From the NCBI GenBank assembly GCA_021769555.1, contig JAETSR010000004.1, positions 62,001 through 126,000 on the forward strand: a DNA stretch of 64,000 nucleotides. The letters run 5' to 3'. Made by a program: the position numbers and the translations under genes. Within the stretch, counting starts at the first letter, position 1. Every line of letters starts with the position of its first letter. The notes below the pieces were generated by a model that saw nothing but the letters and a program-made list of their open reading frames with translations, had not been told where the DNA came from and did no database searches. This document shows, in pieces, positions 56,969 to 64,000 of the stretch. Source of the DNA: Clostridiaceae bacterium. GTDB lineage: Bacteria; Bacillota; Clostridia; Oscillospirales; Acutalibacteraceae.

Positions 56969-57580
56969 TCATATTTGGCCCTGTCTCTCCATGCGGCGGA
57001 CCGCGTCGAAAAAGGTGGACTTAGGCACACCGCAGGCCGCAGCCGCCTCCCGGAGGGTCATCTCCTTGTCCCGCCAGGCCCGGCACAGGGTGGAAAAGCT
57101 CTCGGGAAGGGCCTTTGGCAGGGGGCCGAAGTGCACTCCCCGGGCCTTGGCCGCGGCTATCCCCTCAGCCTGCCGGGCGCGGATATTCACCCGCTCGTTC
57201 TCCGCCACAAAGGACAGCACCTGCAGCACGATATCGCTGAGGAAGGAGCCCAGCAGGTCCTTGTCCCGGCGGGTGTCCAGCAGGGGCATGTCCAAAACCA
57301 CGATATCAATGCCTTTTTCCTTGGTAAGCACCCGCCACTGCTCCAAAATCTCGTCGTAGTTGCGGCCAAGGCGGTCTATGCTCTTTATGTAAAGCATATC
57401 GTCCCGGCGCATTCTTTTTACCATCCTCAGATAGTTCGGCCTCTGAAAATCCTTTCCGGACTGCTTGTCAGAAAAGATATTCTTCTCCGGCACCTCCACG
57501 GCCCGCATGGCAGCGAGCTGGCGGTCCTGATTCTGTTCCGCGGTGGACACCCTTACATACCCATAAATATTCCCTGTCAT
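56969..57580 (-). CDS. serine recombinase of the resolvase/invertase family
   Basis: A 203-residue small serine recombinase. The catalytic serine is Ser12 in YVRVSTAEQNQDRQ; RLGRNYDEILEQW and the helical arm (VAENERVNIRARQAEGIAAAKARG) follow; a Hin-like HTH (LREAAAACGVPKSTFFDA) closes it. It would resolve or invert DNA between short sites. The ATG at 57580 has proper spacing from AGGAGG, which is directly against the ATG at 57586. No transposase or inverted segment is visible near it. Confidence 0.88.
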   Translation of the reverse strand: MTGNIYGYVRVSTAEQNQDRQLAAMRAVEVPEKNIFSDKQSGKDFQRPNYLRMVKRMRRDDMLYIKSIDRLGRNYDEILEQWRVLTKEKGIDIVVLDMPLLDTRRDKDLLGSFLSDIVLQVLSFVAENERVNIRARQAEGIAAAKARGVHFGPLPKALPESFSTLCRAWRDKEMTLREAAAACGVPKSTFFDAVRRMERQGQI

Positions 57581-57670
57581 TTCCATCCTCCTAATTTTGG
57601 ATTTTGGAATTTATTTTACTATAAAACAGGTGCTGACGGCTTTAATTATTTTATCAGCGCCCCGGCTGAC

Positions 57671-57699
57671 TTGAAAGCCGGGAAAACATAGGTTATAAT
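57671..57699 (+). promoter_or_regulatory. promoter for the HAD phosphatase
   Basis: TTGAAA (57671-57676) and TATAAT (57694-57699), spacer 17. The -35 lies within the loop of a CCGGCT/AGCCGG stem (57662-57681). Confidence 0.65.
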
Positions 57700-57768
57700 A
57701 AAAACGGCCCGTGCTCCGCCCATGGCATAGGCTCCACAATATATTAAGCCAGAATTGAGGTAAGAAAA

Positions 57769-58431
57769 ATGACCTATAAAGCATGTATATTCGACCTGGA
57801 CGGCACCCTTGCCGACACCCTGAACTCCATCGCGTACTTCGGCAACGGAGCCCTTAACGCTTTCGGCCTCCCCTCCATCGACCCCGGCGAGTACAAGCTG
57901 CTGGTGGGAAATGGAGCGGACCTGCTTGTGCGCCGTATGCTCGCCCGGGTGGGCGCAAAGCTGGGCGAAGATGAAATAAGGAGCTTTCGCGCCGAGTACG
58001 ACCGCCGTTATGAGAGCGAGCCCATGCGCCTTGTGACAGCCTATCCCGGTATGCAGGACCTGCTCTCCCGGCTCAAGTCGAAGGGCGTGAAGCTGGGGGT
58101 CCTCTCCAATAAGCCGGACAATATGACCCGGGAAATAGTCTCAAGGCTCTATGGTGACCTCCCCGGTGCAGTTCACGGCCAGCTGCCCAATGTACCTGTT
58201 AAGCCCGACCCCGCGGCTGTTCTGGCCCTGGCAAAGGAGCTGGGGGTGTACCCCGGGGAAGTGCTGTATATCGGCGACAGCGGCGTGGACATGGACACGG
58301 CCAAAAACGCCGGGATGGACTCCTGCGGGGTGCTCTGGGGCTTCCGCACAAGAGAGGAGCTTTTGGAGCATGGGGCAAAGTACCTTGCCGGCACTGCCGG
58401 GGATATCGAAATTCTTATCGATAAACGATAA
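57769..58431 (+). CDS. gph: HAD-family phosphatase, phosphoglycolate phosphatase-like
   Basis: A 220-residue HAD hydrolase with the nucleophile motif DLDGTLADT (Asp9), SNK in VLSNKPDN (motif II), KPDP and the acidic GDSGVDM. The cap region is the C1 type of PGP and BPG-like phosphatases, so it likely removes phosphate from phosphoglycolate or a related small substrate. Its last bases overlap the direct repeats of the next operon. Confidence 0.88.
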   Translation: MTYKACIFDLDGTLADTLNSIAYFGNGALNAFGLPSIDPGEYKLLVGNGADLLVRRMLARVGAKLGEDEIRSFRAEYDRRYESEPMRLVTAYPGMQDLLSRLKSKGVKLGVLSNKPDNMTREIVSRLYGDLPGAVHGQLPNVPVKPDPAAVLALAKELGVYPGEVLYIGDSGVDMDTAKNAGMDSCGVLWGFRTREELLEHGAKYLAGTAGDIEILIDKR

Positions 58432-58468
58432 ATATGTATTGACAAACGATACTAAGAGGGGTTATAAT
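58423..58468 (+). promoter_or_regulatory. DUF2975 operon promoter with direct-repeat operator
   Basis: TTGACA (58439-58444) and TATAAT (58463-58468), spacer 18. Two identical AAACGATA copies start at 58423 and 58444, exactly 21 bases apart (two helical turns); the second overlaps the base after the -35. This is a good candidate binding site for the XRE protein encoded last in the operon. Confidence 0.7.
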
Positions 58469-58499
58469 AGAGTCATAAACCAAGTGGAGGTGCTCTGTT

Positions 58500-59087
58500 A
58501 TGACCAAAGAAGAAAAACGCTTCGATACACTGACCAAGATAGCCACCGTGTTCACAAAGCTCTTTGAGGTACTCTACAATGTGGGCGCTATCGCTATGAC
58601 CGTGGCTTTTGTACTAGTGCTCCTGGACCCGGTCGTCAACACAACTGTCTGGGGCACTGTACCCATGGAGGAGCTGAGGGTACAGGGGTTCTCCATGCGC
58701 ATAACGGGCCCCGACGGCTCAACCGACCCCAAGGCCCTGGCGGTGTTCCTGCTGGGCGGGGCGCTTATCCTCGAGCTCATGGCCTGGGTTTTCCGCAACG
58801 CCAACCTTATCCTGCGCACCACCCAGGGGCTCACAAAGTTCTCCGTGGGGAAGACCCCCTTCCAGAAGGACAACGTGCGCATGATGCGGGAGATAGGCAT
58901 ATTCTTTATCTCCATAGCGGTGGTGGAGTTCATATTCAGCTCCATAGCCGTGTTTATCGTGGGCCCGGAGCTGGCGGAGGTCAGCGCGGACATGGGCGGG
59001 TTCATCGTGGGCGTCCTCATGCTCTGCCTCTCCCAGGTCTTCGCCCTGGGGCAGAAAATGCAGGAGGATGTGGACGGCTTAGTTTAA
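58500..59087 (+). CDS. DUF2975 membrane protein (first copy)
   Basis: A 195-residue protein with about four membrane segments (near residues 20-42, 80-100, 125-150, 160-185) and a charged start. It carries the family closing pattern with ALGQKMQEDVDGLV, matching the second copy (ARGAELQEDQDGLV). DUF2975 proteins are usually followed by a small YozG-type XRE repressor, as here. The biochemical function is unknown. Confidence 0.83.
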   Translation: MTKEEKRFDTLTKIATVFTKLFEVLYNVGAIAMTVAFVLVLLDPVVNTTVWGTVPMEELRVQGFSMRITGPDGSTDPKALAVFLLGGALILELMAWVFRNANLILRTTQGLTKFSVGKTPFQKDNVRMMREIGIFFISIAVVEFIFSSIAVFIVGPELAEVSADMGGFIVGVLMLCLSQVFALGQKMQEDVDGLV

Positions 59088-59100
59088 GGAGGTGTGCTCT

Positions 59101-59664
59101 ATGCCAGGCCGCAAAATTTCATGGACGAACATAGCCGTCAATATCTGCGCGGTTTTTCAGGTAATAAACGTGCTGAGCGTTTTGCTGCTGCTTATGGCGG
59201 CGGGAAAAGTGGTGATGGACCCCGGAGCCATCAGCTCCGCCTATGGGGAGCCCGTGTCGGTCCATTTATTCGGCATGGATATCTCCCTCAGCGATATGCT
59301 CATCTATTCCTCAGCCGGCGCGGCGAGTGTACCGGGAGTTGTCGTATATCTGCTCATTGGCTGTGTGCGCTCCGGTATGCACTTCCTGGCCTTTGGCAAT
59401 ATCCGCCAGGTGATAGGCTGCTCAGGTTCACCCTTCAGCCGGGAGAGTGTGGATAAGCTCAGAAGTGCCGGGGGACTGTTCCTGGGGTCTGTAGGGCTTC
59501 AGCTTGTATACGGCCTCATTACCATGGTTTTCGCCTTCGGCTCTTTGAGCTTCAGCGCAAATCTCCGTTTTGACAACATCGTTATCGGAGCCATGGTCCT
59601 CTGTGTCTCTGAGATTTTCGCCCGGGGAGCAGAGCTGCAGGAAGACCAGGACGGCCTGGTGTAA
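59101..59664 (+). CDS. DUF2975 membrane protein (second copy)
   Basis: A 187-residue paralogue of the preceding gene, of the same four-segment layout, with weak overall identity but the same QEDxDGLV ending. AAGGAGGTG precedes the ATG at 59101; 13 bases separate it from the first copy. A tandem duplication within one operon is the likely origin. The two may form a heteromer in the membrane. Confidence 0.82.
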   Translation: MPGRKISWTNIAVNICAVFQVINVLSVLLLLMAAGKVVMDPGAISSAYGEPVSVHLFGMDISLSDMLIYSSAGAASVPGVVVYLLIGCVRSGMHFLAFGNIRQVIGCSGSPFSRESVDKLRSAGGLFLGSVGLQLVYGLITMVFAFGSLSFSANLRFDNIVIGAMVLCVSEIFARGAELQEDQDGLV

Positions 59665-59668
59665 GCCT

Positions 59669-59884
59669 ATGGGACAGATAATACTGCGCCTGGACCGCCT
59701 CATGCTTGAGAGGAAGATATCCCTGAACGACCTCGCCGCCCGGGTGGGGATAACCTATGTGAACCTCTCAAAGATGAAGAATAACCATGTGAACGCTATC
59801 AGGTTCTCGACTTTGGCCTCCATCTGCCAGGTCCTCCACTGCCAGCCGGGGGACATACTTGAGTATGTTGAAGACGAGGAATAG
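59669..59884 (+). CDS. XRE regulator, YozG-like
   Basis: A 71-residue HTH protein (RLDRLMLERKISLNDLAARVGITYVNLSKMKNNHVNAIRFSTLASICQVL is the HTH to dimer region, given by position 7-57). It ends with the PGDILEYVEDEE tail typical of YozG/Cro-C1 small repressors. It starts four bases after the previous stop and is the last gene of the DUF2975 operon; autoregulation through AAACGATA is an inference. Confidence 0.86.
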   Translation: MGQIILRLDRLMLERKISLNDLAARVGITYVNLSKMKNNHVNAIRFSTLASICQVLHCQPGDILEYVEDEE

Positions 59885-59935
59885 AATAAACAAAGAACAC
59901 CATGCAGGGCTTTTGCACGGTGTTCTTTGTTTATT
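59885..59935. terminator. strong bidirectional terminator
   Basis: A perfect 17-bp inverted repeat (59885-59901 against 59919-59935), beginning AATAAACAAAG, with an inner TGCA/TGCA pair. It ends the DUF2975 operon and the converging VOC gene. Confidence 0.85.
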
Positions 59936-59939
59936 CAAA

Positions 59940-60326
59940 TCATATTGCTACCCACCAGCACACACCGTACTTGTCTATCACCGTCCCGCAGCATTTGCTC
60001 CAGGGCAGCTCCCCTATGGGGTCTACCACCACCCCGCCGTCGCTGAGCACATCGAAGGCCTGCTTTACCGCCGCCTCGCTGCCCAGCTCGAAGGCGTTGA
60101 AGGTCATGGTCTGCAATTTTTCGCGGTGGATGTATTCTATGTCGTAATCAGTTCTTGCCTCGGAAAGGGCTAAGATGGGCTCGCCGTTTACCGAGAGCTC
60201 GCAGTGCTCGTACTGGTCGCCTGCCGGGGTTTTCATTTCCAGCGTGGGCTCCGCGCCGAAGGCTTTGCAATAGACTTGGGCGGCTTCAAGGCTGTTTTTG
60301 ACGTAGACTTGGGTGTAATTCTTCAT
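59940..60326 (-). CDS. VOC-family protein, PhnB-like
   Basis: A 128-residue glyoxalase/bleomycin-resistance fold protein of the PhnB-like branch. ARTDYDIEYIHRE, PIGELPWSKCCGTVIDKYGVCWWVAI and the first strand YTQVYVKNSLEAAQVYCKAFGAE (long runs given by position) are typical. Function is unknown. The open frame continues 29 codons upstream, but that is the dispersed repeat; ATG 60326 with AAAGGAGCA is the start. Confidence 0.85.
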   Translation of the reverse strand: MKNYTQVYVKNSLEAAQVYCKAFGAEPTLEMKTPAGDQYEHCELSVNGEPILALSEARTDYDIEYIHREKLQTMTFNAFELGSEAAVKQAFDVLSDGGVVVDPIGELPWSKCCGTVIDKYGVCWWVAI

Positions 60327-60348
60327 TATTTTGCTCCTTTGATTATTT

Positions 60349-60421
60349 CTTTGCCTGCGGCAAAGCACCTGGGGCGCTGCCCCAGACCCTGCCACTTTTG
60401 AAAAAGTGGACAAAACTTTTG
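60349..60421 (-). repeat. dispersed three-hairpin repeat, copy B
   Basis: Hairpins at 60349-60365 (CTTTGC/GCAAAG), 60369-60385 (CTGGGGC gct GCCCCAG) and 60392-60409 (CCACTTTT/AAAAGTGG), then ACAAAACTTTT. It is between the TrkH gene and the VOC gene, upstream of the latter, the same placement as copy A at 38181. Confidence 0.8.
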
Positions 60422-60433
60422 ACCGCTTTGCGG

Positions 60434-61816
60434 CTATCCAATCAGCATTCTGCCCTCAGGCAAAATGCTCGGCTGGCTCTTGGACTTCATCATGATGGAC
60501 AAGCCGAAGGAGACCGGCCCCACTCTCCCGATGAACATCGTCAGGCAGAGCAAAATCCGCGACAGCGGCTCAAGCCGGCCCGTCACCCCCGCGCTCAAGC
60601 CCGCCGTGCCAAAGGCCGACGCCGCCTCATACAGCAGGTCTATGAACCTTATATCCGGATTGAGCAGCGTGAAGGCACAGGCGTCCGCAAACACCACAGA
60701 GAGCCCCAGCAGCACCACTGTCAGGGACTTGTACACTACCCCCGGGGCAAACCTGTGCCGGAGCACCACGGCCTCGTTCCTGCCCCTAAGAGTGGAGATT
60801 ACCGTCACCAGCAGCACCACAAGGGTCGTGGTCTTCATGCCCCCTGCCGTGGACCCCGGGCAGCCCCCTATGAACATCAGCGCTATGGAGAGCACCTTCG
60901 TGAAGCTCCCCTGGGCCCCGATGTCCACCGAGGCAAAGCCCGCCGTCCTGGTGTTCACCGACTGGAAAAGCGCAGTGTTTACCTTCGCGGGAAAGCTCAG
61001 CCCCTCCATCGTCCTGCCCGATTCCATCAAAAGGAAGCCCAGCGTTCCCACAGCCAGCAGCGCGCAGGTGGCCCGAAGGCATATCTGGGAGTGGAAGTTC
61101 AGGCGCTTGCGGCCCTGGTGCTTTAGGGGCGACACCAGCTTGCACTGATATATGTCCCGCACCACCACAAAGCCGAGGCCGCCGGTGACTATAAGGGCGT
61201 CTATTGTGAGGCATACCAAAGAGTCGCTGGCAAAGGCCGTCAGGCTCGAGTTGCCGGGCACGAAGCCCAGTATGTCAAAGCCGGCGTTGCAGTACGCGGA
61301 GACTGAAACGAACACGGAAGGCCATATCCCGTCCGCGCCGTACTCCGGCACAAGGCGCGCCATCAGAAGCAAAGCGCCTGTAAGCTCACAGGCAAAGGTG
61401 AAGCCGAGCATGAGCTTGAGAAGAGAGGCAGCGTCGGGCATGTCGCTGCCTGAGGCCTCCCCGGTAAGTATCATCTCGCGAAGGCCCAGCCGCCTGTGCA
61501 CAAGCAGGGAGAAGCCGGTGGCAAAGGTGGAGAGCCCAAGGCCCCCGAGCTGTATAAGCAGCAGGACCACCGCCTGCCCGAAGGGGGACCAGTGGGCGGT
61601 GGTGTCCACCACCGAGAGGCCGGTCACACAGGTCGCGGAGGTGGCTGTAAACAGGGCGTCAAGGGGGTTGGTGAAGCTCCCCGAAGCCGAGGAGGGCGGC
61701 AGGGTCAGAAGCAGGGTCCCGGCGGTTATAAGCAGCACAAAGCTCACCACTATCACCCGCACCGGGGCCGCGCTCTTTTTAACGGTATTCAGCGTCCGTC
61801 TTGCGAAATATGTCAA
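60434..61816 (-). CDS. TrkH/KtrB-family potassium uptake protein
   Basis: A 460-residue cation transporter with four repeats of an M1-P-M2 pore unit. Pore loops are TCVTGLSVVD, YCNAGFDILG, NTRTAGFASV and GGCPGSTAGGMKTTT, each with the central Gly of the filter. It is the KtrB type; the regulatory KtrA subunit is not encoded nearby. Function is sodium- or proton-coupled potassium uptake. No ribosome site was found ambiguous; the ATG at 61816 is accepted. Confidence 0.92.
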   Translation of the reverse strand: MTYFARRTLNTVKKSAAPVRVIVVSFVLLITAGTLLLTLPPSSASGSFTNPLDALFTATSATCVTGLSVVDTTAHWSPFGQAVVLLLIQLGGLGLSTFATGFSLLVHRRLGLREMILTGEASGSDMPDAASLLKLMLGFTFACELTGALLLMARLVPEYGADGIWPSVFVSVSAYCNAGFDILGFVPGNSSLTAFASDSLVCLTIDALIVTGGLGFVVVRDIYQCKLVSPLKHQGRKRLNFHSQICLRATCALLAVGTLGFLLMESGRTMEGLSFPAKVNTALFQSVNTRTAGFASVDIGAQGSFTKVLSIALMFIGGCPGSTAGGMKTTTLVVLLVTVISTLRGRNEAVVLRHRFAPGVVYKSLTVVLLGLSVVFADACAFTLLNPDIRFIDLLYEAASAFGTAGLSAGVTGRLEPLSRILLCLTMFIGRVGPVSFGLSIMMKSKSQPSILPEGRMLIG

Positions 61817-61855
61817 TTCATCCCACCGCCTTTTAAAGCAAAGTTAAAATTATTA

Positions 61856-62395
61856 TCAGGCGTTTGCCATGAGCCTGTTAAGGCCTGTCTTTTCAATGGC
61901 TATCATCAGCGGCACCCCCAGAGCGTAGCAGACTGCCAGCTCCCCGATACCCACCGAGGCCGCTCCCGCCAAAAAGCCCCCAAGGGAGGCGCTTCCAAAG
62001 GAAAATACCCCGGCCTCGGAGAAGCAGCAGAGCTCAAAGCCCACTATCACGGCGTTTGCAATTACCGGCGGAAGGGGAGCAAGCCAGGCGACCCCCCTAT
62101 AGCGCACCCGTGAGAGGGCCAGGGTGCCAACAGCCGCCGTAAAGGAGGCCAAGGTTCCGAACACCCAGTCCACTATGCCAAAGGGGCTTGTAAGGTTTGC
62201 GATAAAGCACCCCAGCACCAGCCCCGGCACCGCCGCGGGGGTGAACGCCGGCAGCACGGTCAGCGCCTCAGAGAATCTGAACTGCACCGGCCCGTAGGCC
62301 AGGTTCATGGCCGCCGCAAGATAAGTAAGCCCGGCGTACATAGCCGCAATTACAGCGCTCACAGCGATAAAACGTACCTTCTTTGAGCTTGACAT
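61856..62395 (-). CDS. queT: QueT-family queuosine precursor transporter
   Basis: A 179-residue membrane protein of the QueT (COG4708) S-component-like family, importing a queuosine precursor such as preQ1. It has about six hydrophobic segments and the motif FRFSEALTVLPAFTPAAVPGL given by position 41-60, followed by GCFIANL. The ATG at 62395 has TTTGGAGGAATTTTC; the upstream in-frame ATG is 13 codons earlier. A candidate preQ1 riboswitch lies in its leader, which agrees with the role. Confidence 0.88.
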   Translation of the reverse strand: MSSSKKVRFIAVSAVIAAMYAGLTYLAAAMNLAYGPVQFRFSEALTVLPAFTPAAVPGLVLGCFIANLTSPFGIVDWVFGTLASFTAAVGTLALSRVRYRGVAWLAPLPPVIANAVIVGFELCCFSEAGVFSFGSASLGGFLAGAASVGIGELAVCYALGVPLMIAIEKTGLNRLMANA

Positions 62396-62455
62396 GAAAA
62401 TTCCTCCAAATTTTCGGTCCCGGCGCCCCTTCACAAAAGGCTCTATGGGCCCCGG

Positions 62456-62495
62456 CCCCTTAGTTTTATTTTAGGTCAGGATTTCACGACTGACC
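62456..62495 (-). promoter_or_regulatory. candidate preQ1-I riboswitch upstream of queT
   Basis: Minus strand: P1 stem GGTCAG / CTGACC (62495-62490 and 62479-62474) encloses a 10-base loop beginning TCG and ending C, followed by an A-rich tail with AAAACTAAGG. Loop size, its final C and the AAAACTAA tail match the preQ1-I aptamer. A GC-rich hairpin follows before the ribosome site. Confidence 0.65.
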
Positions 62496-62546
62496 GCGGC
62501 CAAAGCCCGGCCGCAAGCATAAGGATACGCTATTTTGCGAAAAAAA

Positions 62547-62584
62547 GCAAGGGTCAAACGAAAATTTACCCTTGCGCTTTTTAA
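62547..62584. terminator. inverted repeat with T run, before tRNA-Leu
   Basis: GCAAGGGT (62547-62554) pairs with ACCCTTGC (62568-62575), flanked by AAAAAA and GCTTTTT. It has terminator features on both strands, though nothing upstream on the plus strand needs termination. The right arm overlaps the -35 of the tRNA promoter. Confidence 0.55.
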
Positions 62585-62600
62585 GAAAAGGGGGTATAAT
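62572..62600 (+). promoter_or_regulatory. tRNA-Leu promoter
   Basis: TTGCGC (62572-62577) and TATAAT (62595-62600), spacer 17; the mature tRNA starts 12 bases after the -10. Confidence 0.65.
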
Positions 62601-62611
62601 AGTCTAGTCAT

Positions 62612-62694
62612 GCGGGCGTGGCGGAATTGGCAGACGCGCCAGATTTAGGTTCTGGTGGGCGACCGTGCAGGTTCAAGTCCTGTCGCCCGCACCA
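62612..62694 (+). tRNA. tRNA-Leu (anticodon TAG)
   Basis: An 83-base tRNA. The acceptor GCGGGCG pairs with CGCCCGC; the anticodon loop TTTAGGT lies between CCAGA and TCTGG with anticodon TAG; a long class II variable arm follows; GTTCAAGTC is the T arm. CCA is encoded (62692-62694). The TAG anticodon reads CTA and, with wobble, other CTN codons. Confidence 0.95.
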
Positions 62695-62723
62695 CCCTGG
62701 AAAAACCAAAAACATATTTGGGC

Positions 62724-62751
62724 AAAAGCCGCGCACCCGCGCGGCTTTTTT
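62724..62751 (+). terminator. terminator after tRNA-Leu
   Basis: AAAAGCCGCGC with loop ACCC and GCGCGGC followed by TTTTTT. Confidence 0.9.
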
Positions 62752-62801
62752 GCACCCCGAATATGCTATACTATAACCATCAAATAAAAGGAGGACTTCT
62801 C

Positions 62802-63341
62802 ATGAACATAATTGAAGCAATTTCCGGAAGGCGCAGCGTGCGCAGGTTTACCTCCCGGCCAATTTCCGACGGGGACCTGCATACCATCCTCTGCGCCGGG
62901 ATGTCCGGTCCCAGCGCGGTGAACGCCCGGCCGTGGAGCTTTATAGTGGTCCGCGACAGGGACACCCTCTCCAGGATGGCCGACGGAAACGGGGCCGCCG
63001 CGCAGCCTCTGAAGGGCGCCGCCCTGGGCATAATGGTGCTGGGGGACATGACGCGCGCCTTTGAGCGCGCCCCCGATTATTGGGTGATAGACGGCTCCAT
63101 CGCCGCGCAGAATATGATACTCGCAGCCCACGGCCTGGGAATAGGCTCGGTATGGCTTGGCACCTGGCCCCAGAAGGAGAAAATCGACGCCCAGCGCCGG
63201 CTTTTTGAGCTGCCGGAGAGCGCCGTGCCCCACTCCATCATTGCCTTTGGATATCCGGACGAGTCTCAGAAGGACCTCCCCGCCCGGGGCGGCTATGAGG
63301 AGGGGCGGGTCCACTTTGAGAAATGGACCCGCAAAGACTGA
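62802..63341 (+). CDS. nitroreductase-family FMN oxidoreductase
   Basis: A 179-residue nitroreductase. SGRRSVRRF (FMN phosphate contact), GPSAVNARPW and GLGIGSVWLG are the family motifs; the size matches the short single-domain form. It reduces nitro or quinone compounds with NAD(P)H, with no specific substrate predicted. AAAGGAGG lies before the ATG at 62802. It has its own leader downstream of the tRNA terminator. Confidence 0.9.
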   Translation: MNIIEAISGRRSVRRFTSRPISDGDLHTILCAGMSGPSAVNARPWSFIVVRDRDTLSRMADGNGAAAQPLKGAALGIMVLGDMTRAFERAPDYWVIDGSIAAQNMILAAHGLGIGSVWLGTWPQKEKIDAQRRLFELPESAVPHSIIAFGYPDESQKDLPARGGYEEGRVHFEKWTRKD

Positions 63342-63359
63342 ACGGCCTTCATATGCCCC

Positions 63360-63388
63360 TTGCGTTTCCACGTGGTATTTGGTATAAT
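63360..63388 (+). promoter_or_regulatory. promoter for the flippase-like gene
   Basis: TTGCGT (63360-63365) and TATAAT (63383-63388), spacer 17. Just downstream are three copies of ATAACG(G/C)C at 63395, 63404 and 63412. Confidence 0.6.
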
Positions 63389-63457
63389 AAAAAAATAACG
63401 GCAATAACGGCATAACGCCTGGGCAGACTAGGACTAATCAGGTGAAGGAGGGGGAAA

Positions 63458-64000
63458 ATGGCTGGGAATAGTAAGAACGGCTTTATGAAGGGCACGGCCA
63501 TCCTCTCCGCGTCGACCCTGATAGTCAAGGCGCTGGGGCTGCTGTTTTCCATACCTCTTGCCAATTTTATCAGCGCCGAGGGGATGTCCTATTTTTACGG
63601 CGCCTATGATATCTTTACTATCTTCCTGGTGCTCTCAACGGCGGGGCTGCCCATAGCCGTCTCAAGGATGGTGAGCACGGCCAACGCCATGGGACGGAGA
63701 AAGGAGGCCGACGGGGTATTCTCCGTGGCCTTCTGGCTGTTCTTTGGGATAGGCGTTACCGGCTGCCTTGTTATGCTCTTTGGCTCAAAACAGATTTCGG
63801 AGCTTTTAGGCAAGCCCGGGGCGGCGGGGACCATCGCGGCCCTCGCCCCCACGGTATTCTTTTTGTCAATAACCTCAGCTTTAAGGGGGTATTTCCAGGG
63901 GCGCTCCAATATGGTGCCCACGGCCGCCTCGCAGGTGATAGAGGCCGTGATGAAGGTGCTGGTGGGCACGGGGCTCGCCTATTATATCATAAGCACCAGC
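63458..64000 (+). CDS. SpoVB/MurJ-like polysaccharide flippase, 3' end cut by the window
   Basis: At least 181 residues, open to the right edge. It is a MOP-superfamily membrane protein of the SpoVB/YtgP type: MKGTAILSASTLIVKALGLLFSIPLANF (positions 9-36), the GLPIAVSRMVS segment and ALRGYFQGRSNM. Five or so hydrophobic segments are visible of the expected 12-14. Such proteins flip lipid-linked glycans; SpoVB works in spore cortex formation. The ATG follows GAAGGAGGGGGAA. Confidence 0.85.
   Translation, partial: MAGNSKNGFMKGTAILSASTLIVKALGLLFSIPLANFISAEGMSYFYGAYDIFTIFLVLSTAGLPIAVSRMVSTANAMGRRKEADGVFSVAFWLFFGIGVTGCLVMLFGSKQISELLGKPGAAGTIAALAPTVFFLSITSALRGYFQGRSNMVPTAASQVIEAVMKVLVGTGLAYYIISTS

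Noticed and set aside
56969-57580. The serine recombinase as the remnant of a prophage or transposon.
   Set aside because: No transposase, structural phage genes or terminal inverted repeats are present nearby.

Overview
The window reads as chromosomal DNA of a GC-rich, anaerobic, endospore-forming member of the Clostridia, most like gut Oscillospirales/Acutalibacteraceae. The reasons are the adjacent spoIIGA-sigE pair, a PdaA-type muramic-acid deacetylase, hemZ, an NfnAB pair, a SpoVB-like flippase, consensus AGGAGG ribosome sites and SigA-type promoters. Codon use is unusual for the GC content, with many ATA (Ile) and AGG (Arg) codons. The genus is an inference. There is no prophage, CRISPR array, complete insertion sequence or plasmid origin.

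Layout. 0-3.8 kb (minus): alpha/beta hydrolase, Eis-like acetyltransferase, ychF, MmcQ/YjbR protein. 3.8-7.1 kb: GH78 rhamnosidase and a nucleotidyltransferase. 7.1-8.8 kb: spoIIGA-sigE. 8.9-12.6 kb: nfnA-nfnB, Nudix, an orphan larE and a 47-residue protein. 12.6-15 kb (minus): a two-component system. 15-19.3 kb: pdaA, a small exporter and two flavoproteins. 19.3-26.6 kb: recJ, relA, hemZ, a uridine-kinase-like protein and a zinc-ribbon protein. 26.7-32.7 kb: carboxylesterase, DUF362 protein with an orphan Mod-type methyltransferase, and a divergent MATE/Crp pair around a perfect palindrome. 32.7-34.1 kb: rpsF-ssb-rpsR. 34.2-37.5 kb: glucuronate pathway uxuA-uxaC-SDR. 37.6-47.4 kb (minus): P-loop protein, FHA-FtsW fusion, left-handed beta-helix protein, lipoprotein, secA and a two-module glycosyltransferase. 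47.6-53.1 kb: lacZ, RNHCP protein, beta-propeller, 45-residue protein, sugar isomerase. 53.1-57.6 kb (minus): metallophosphoesterase, tex, and a small XRE/unknown/resolvase island. 57.7-59.9 kb: HAD phosphatase and a DUF2975-DUF2975-XRE operon. 59.9-62.5 kb (minus): VOC protein, TrkH, queT with a candidate preQ1 riboswitch. 62.6-64 kb: tRNA-Leu, nitroreductase and a flippase cut by the window end.

Most of the window is housekeeping, sporulation and plant/host glycan use (rhamnosidase, beta-galactosidase, glucuronate). The least explained elements are a dispersed three-hairpin repeat with compensatory changes between its two copies, the orphan N-terminally short Mod methyltransferase, the XRE/89-residue/resolvase island, the double-DUF2975 operon with direct repeats at its promoter, and the two-catalytic-module glycosyltransferase. 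No single undescribed multi-gene system could be proven from sequence alone.
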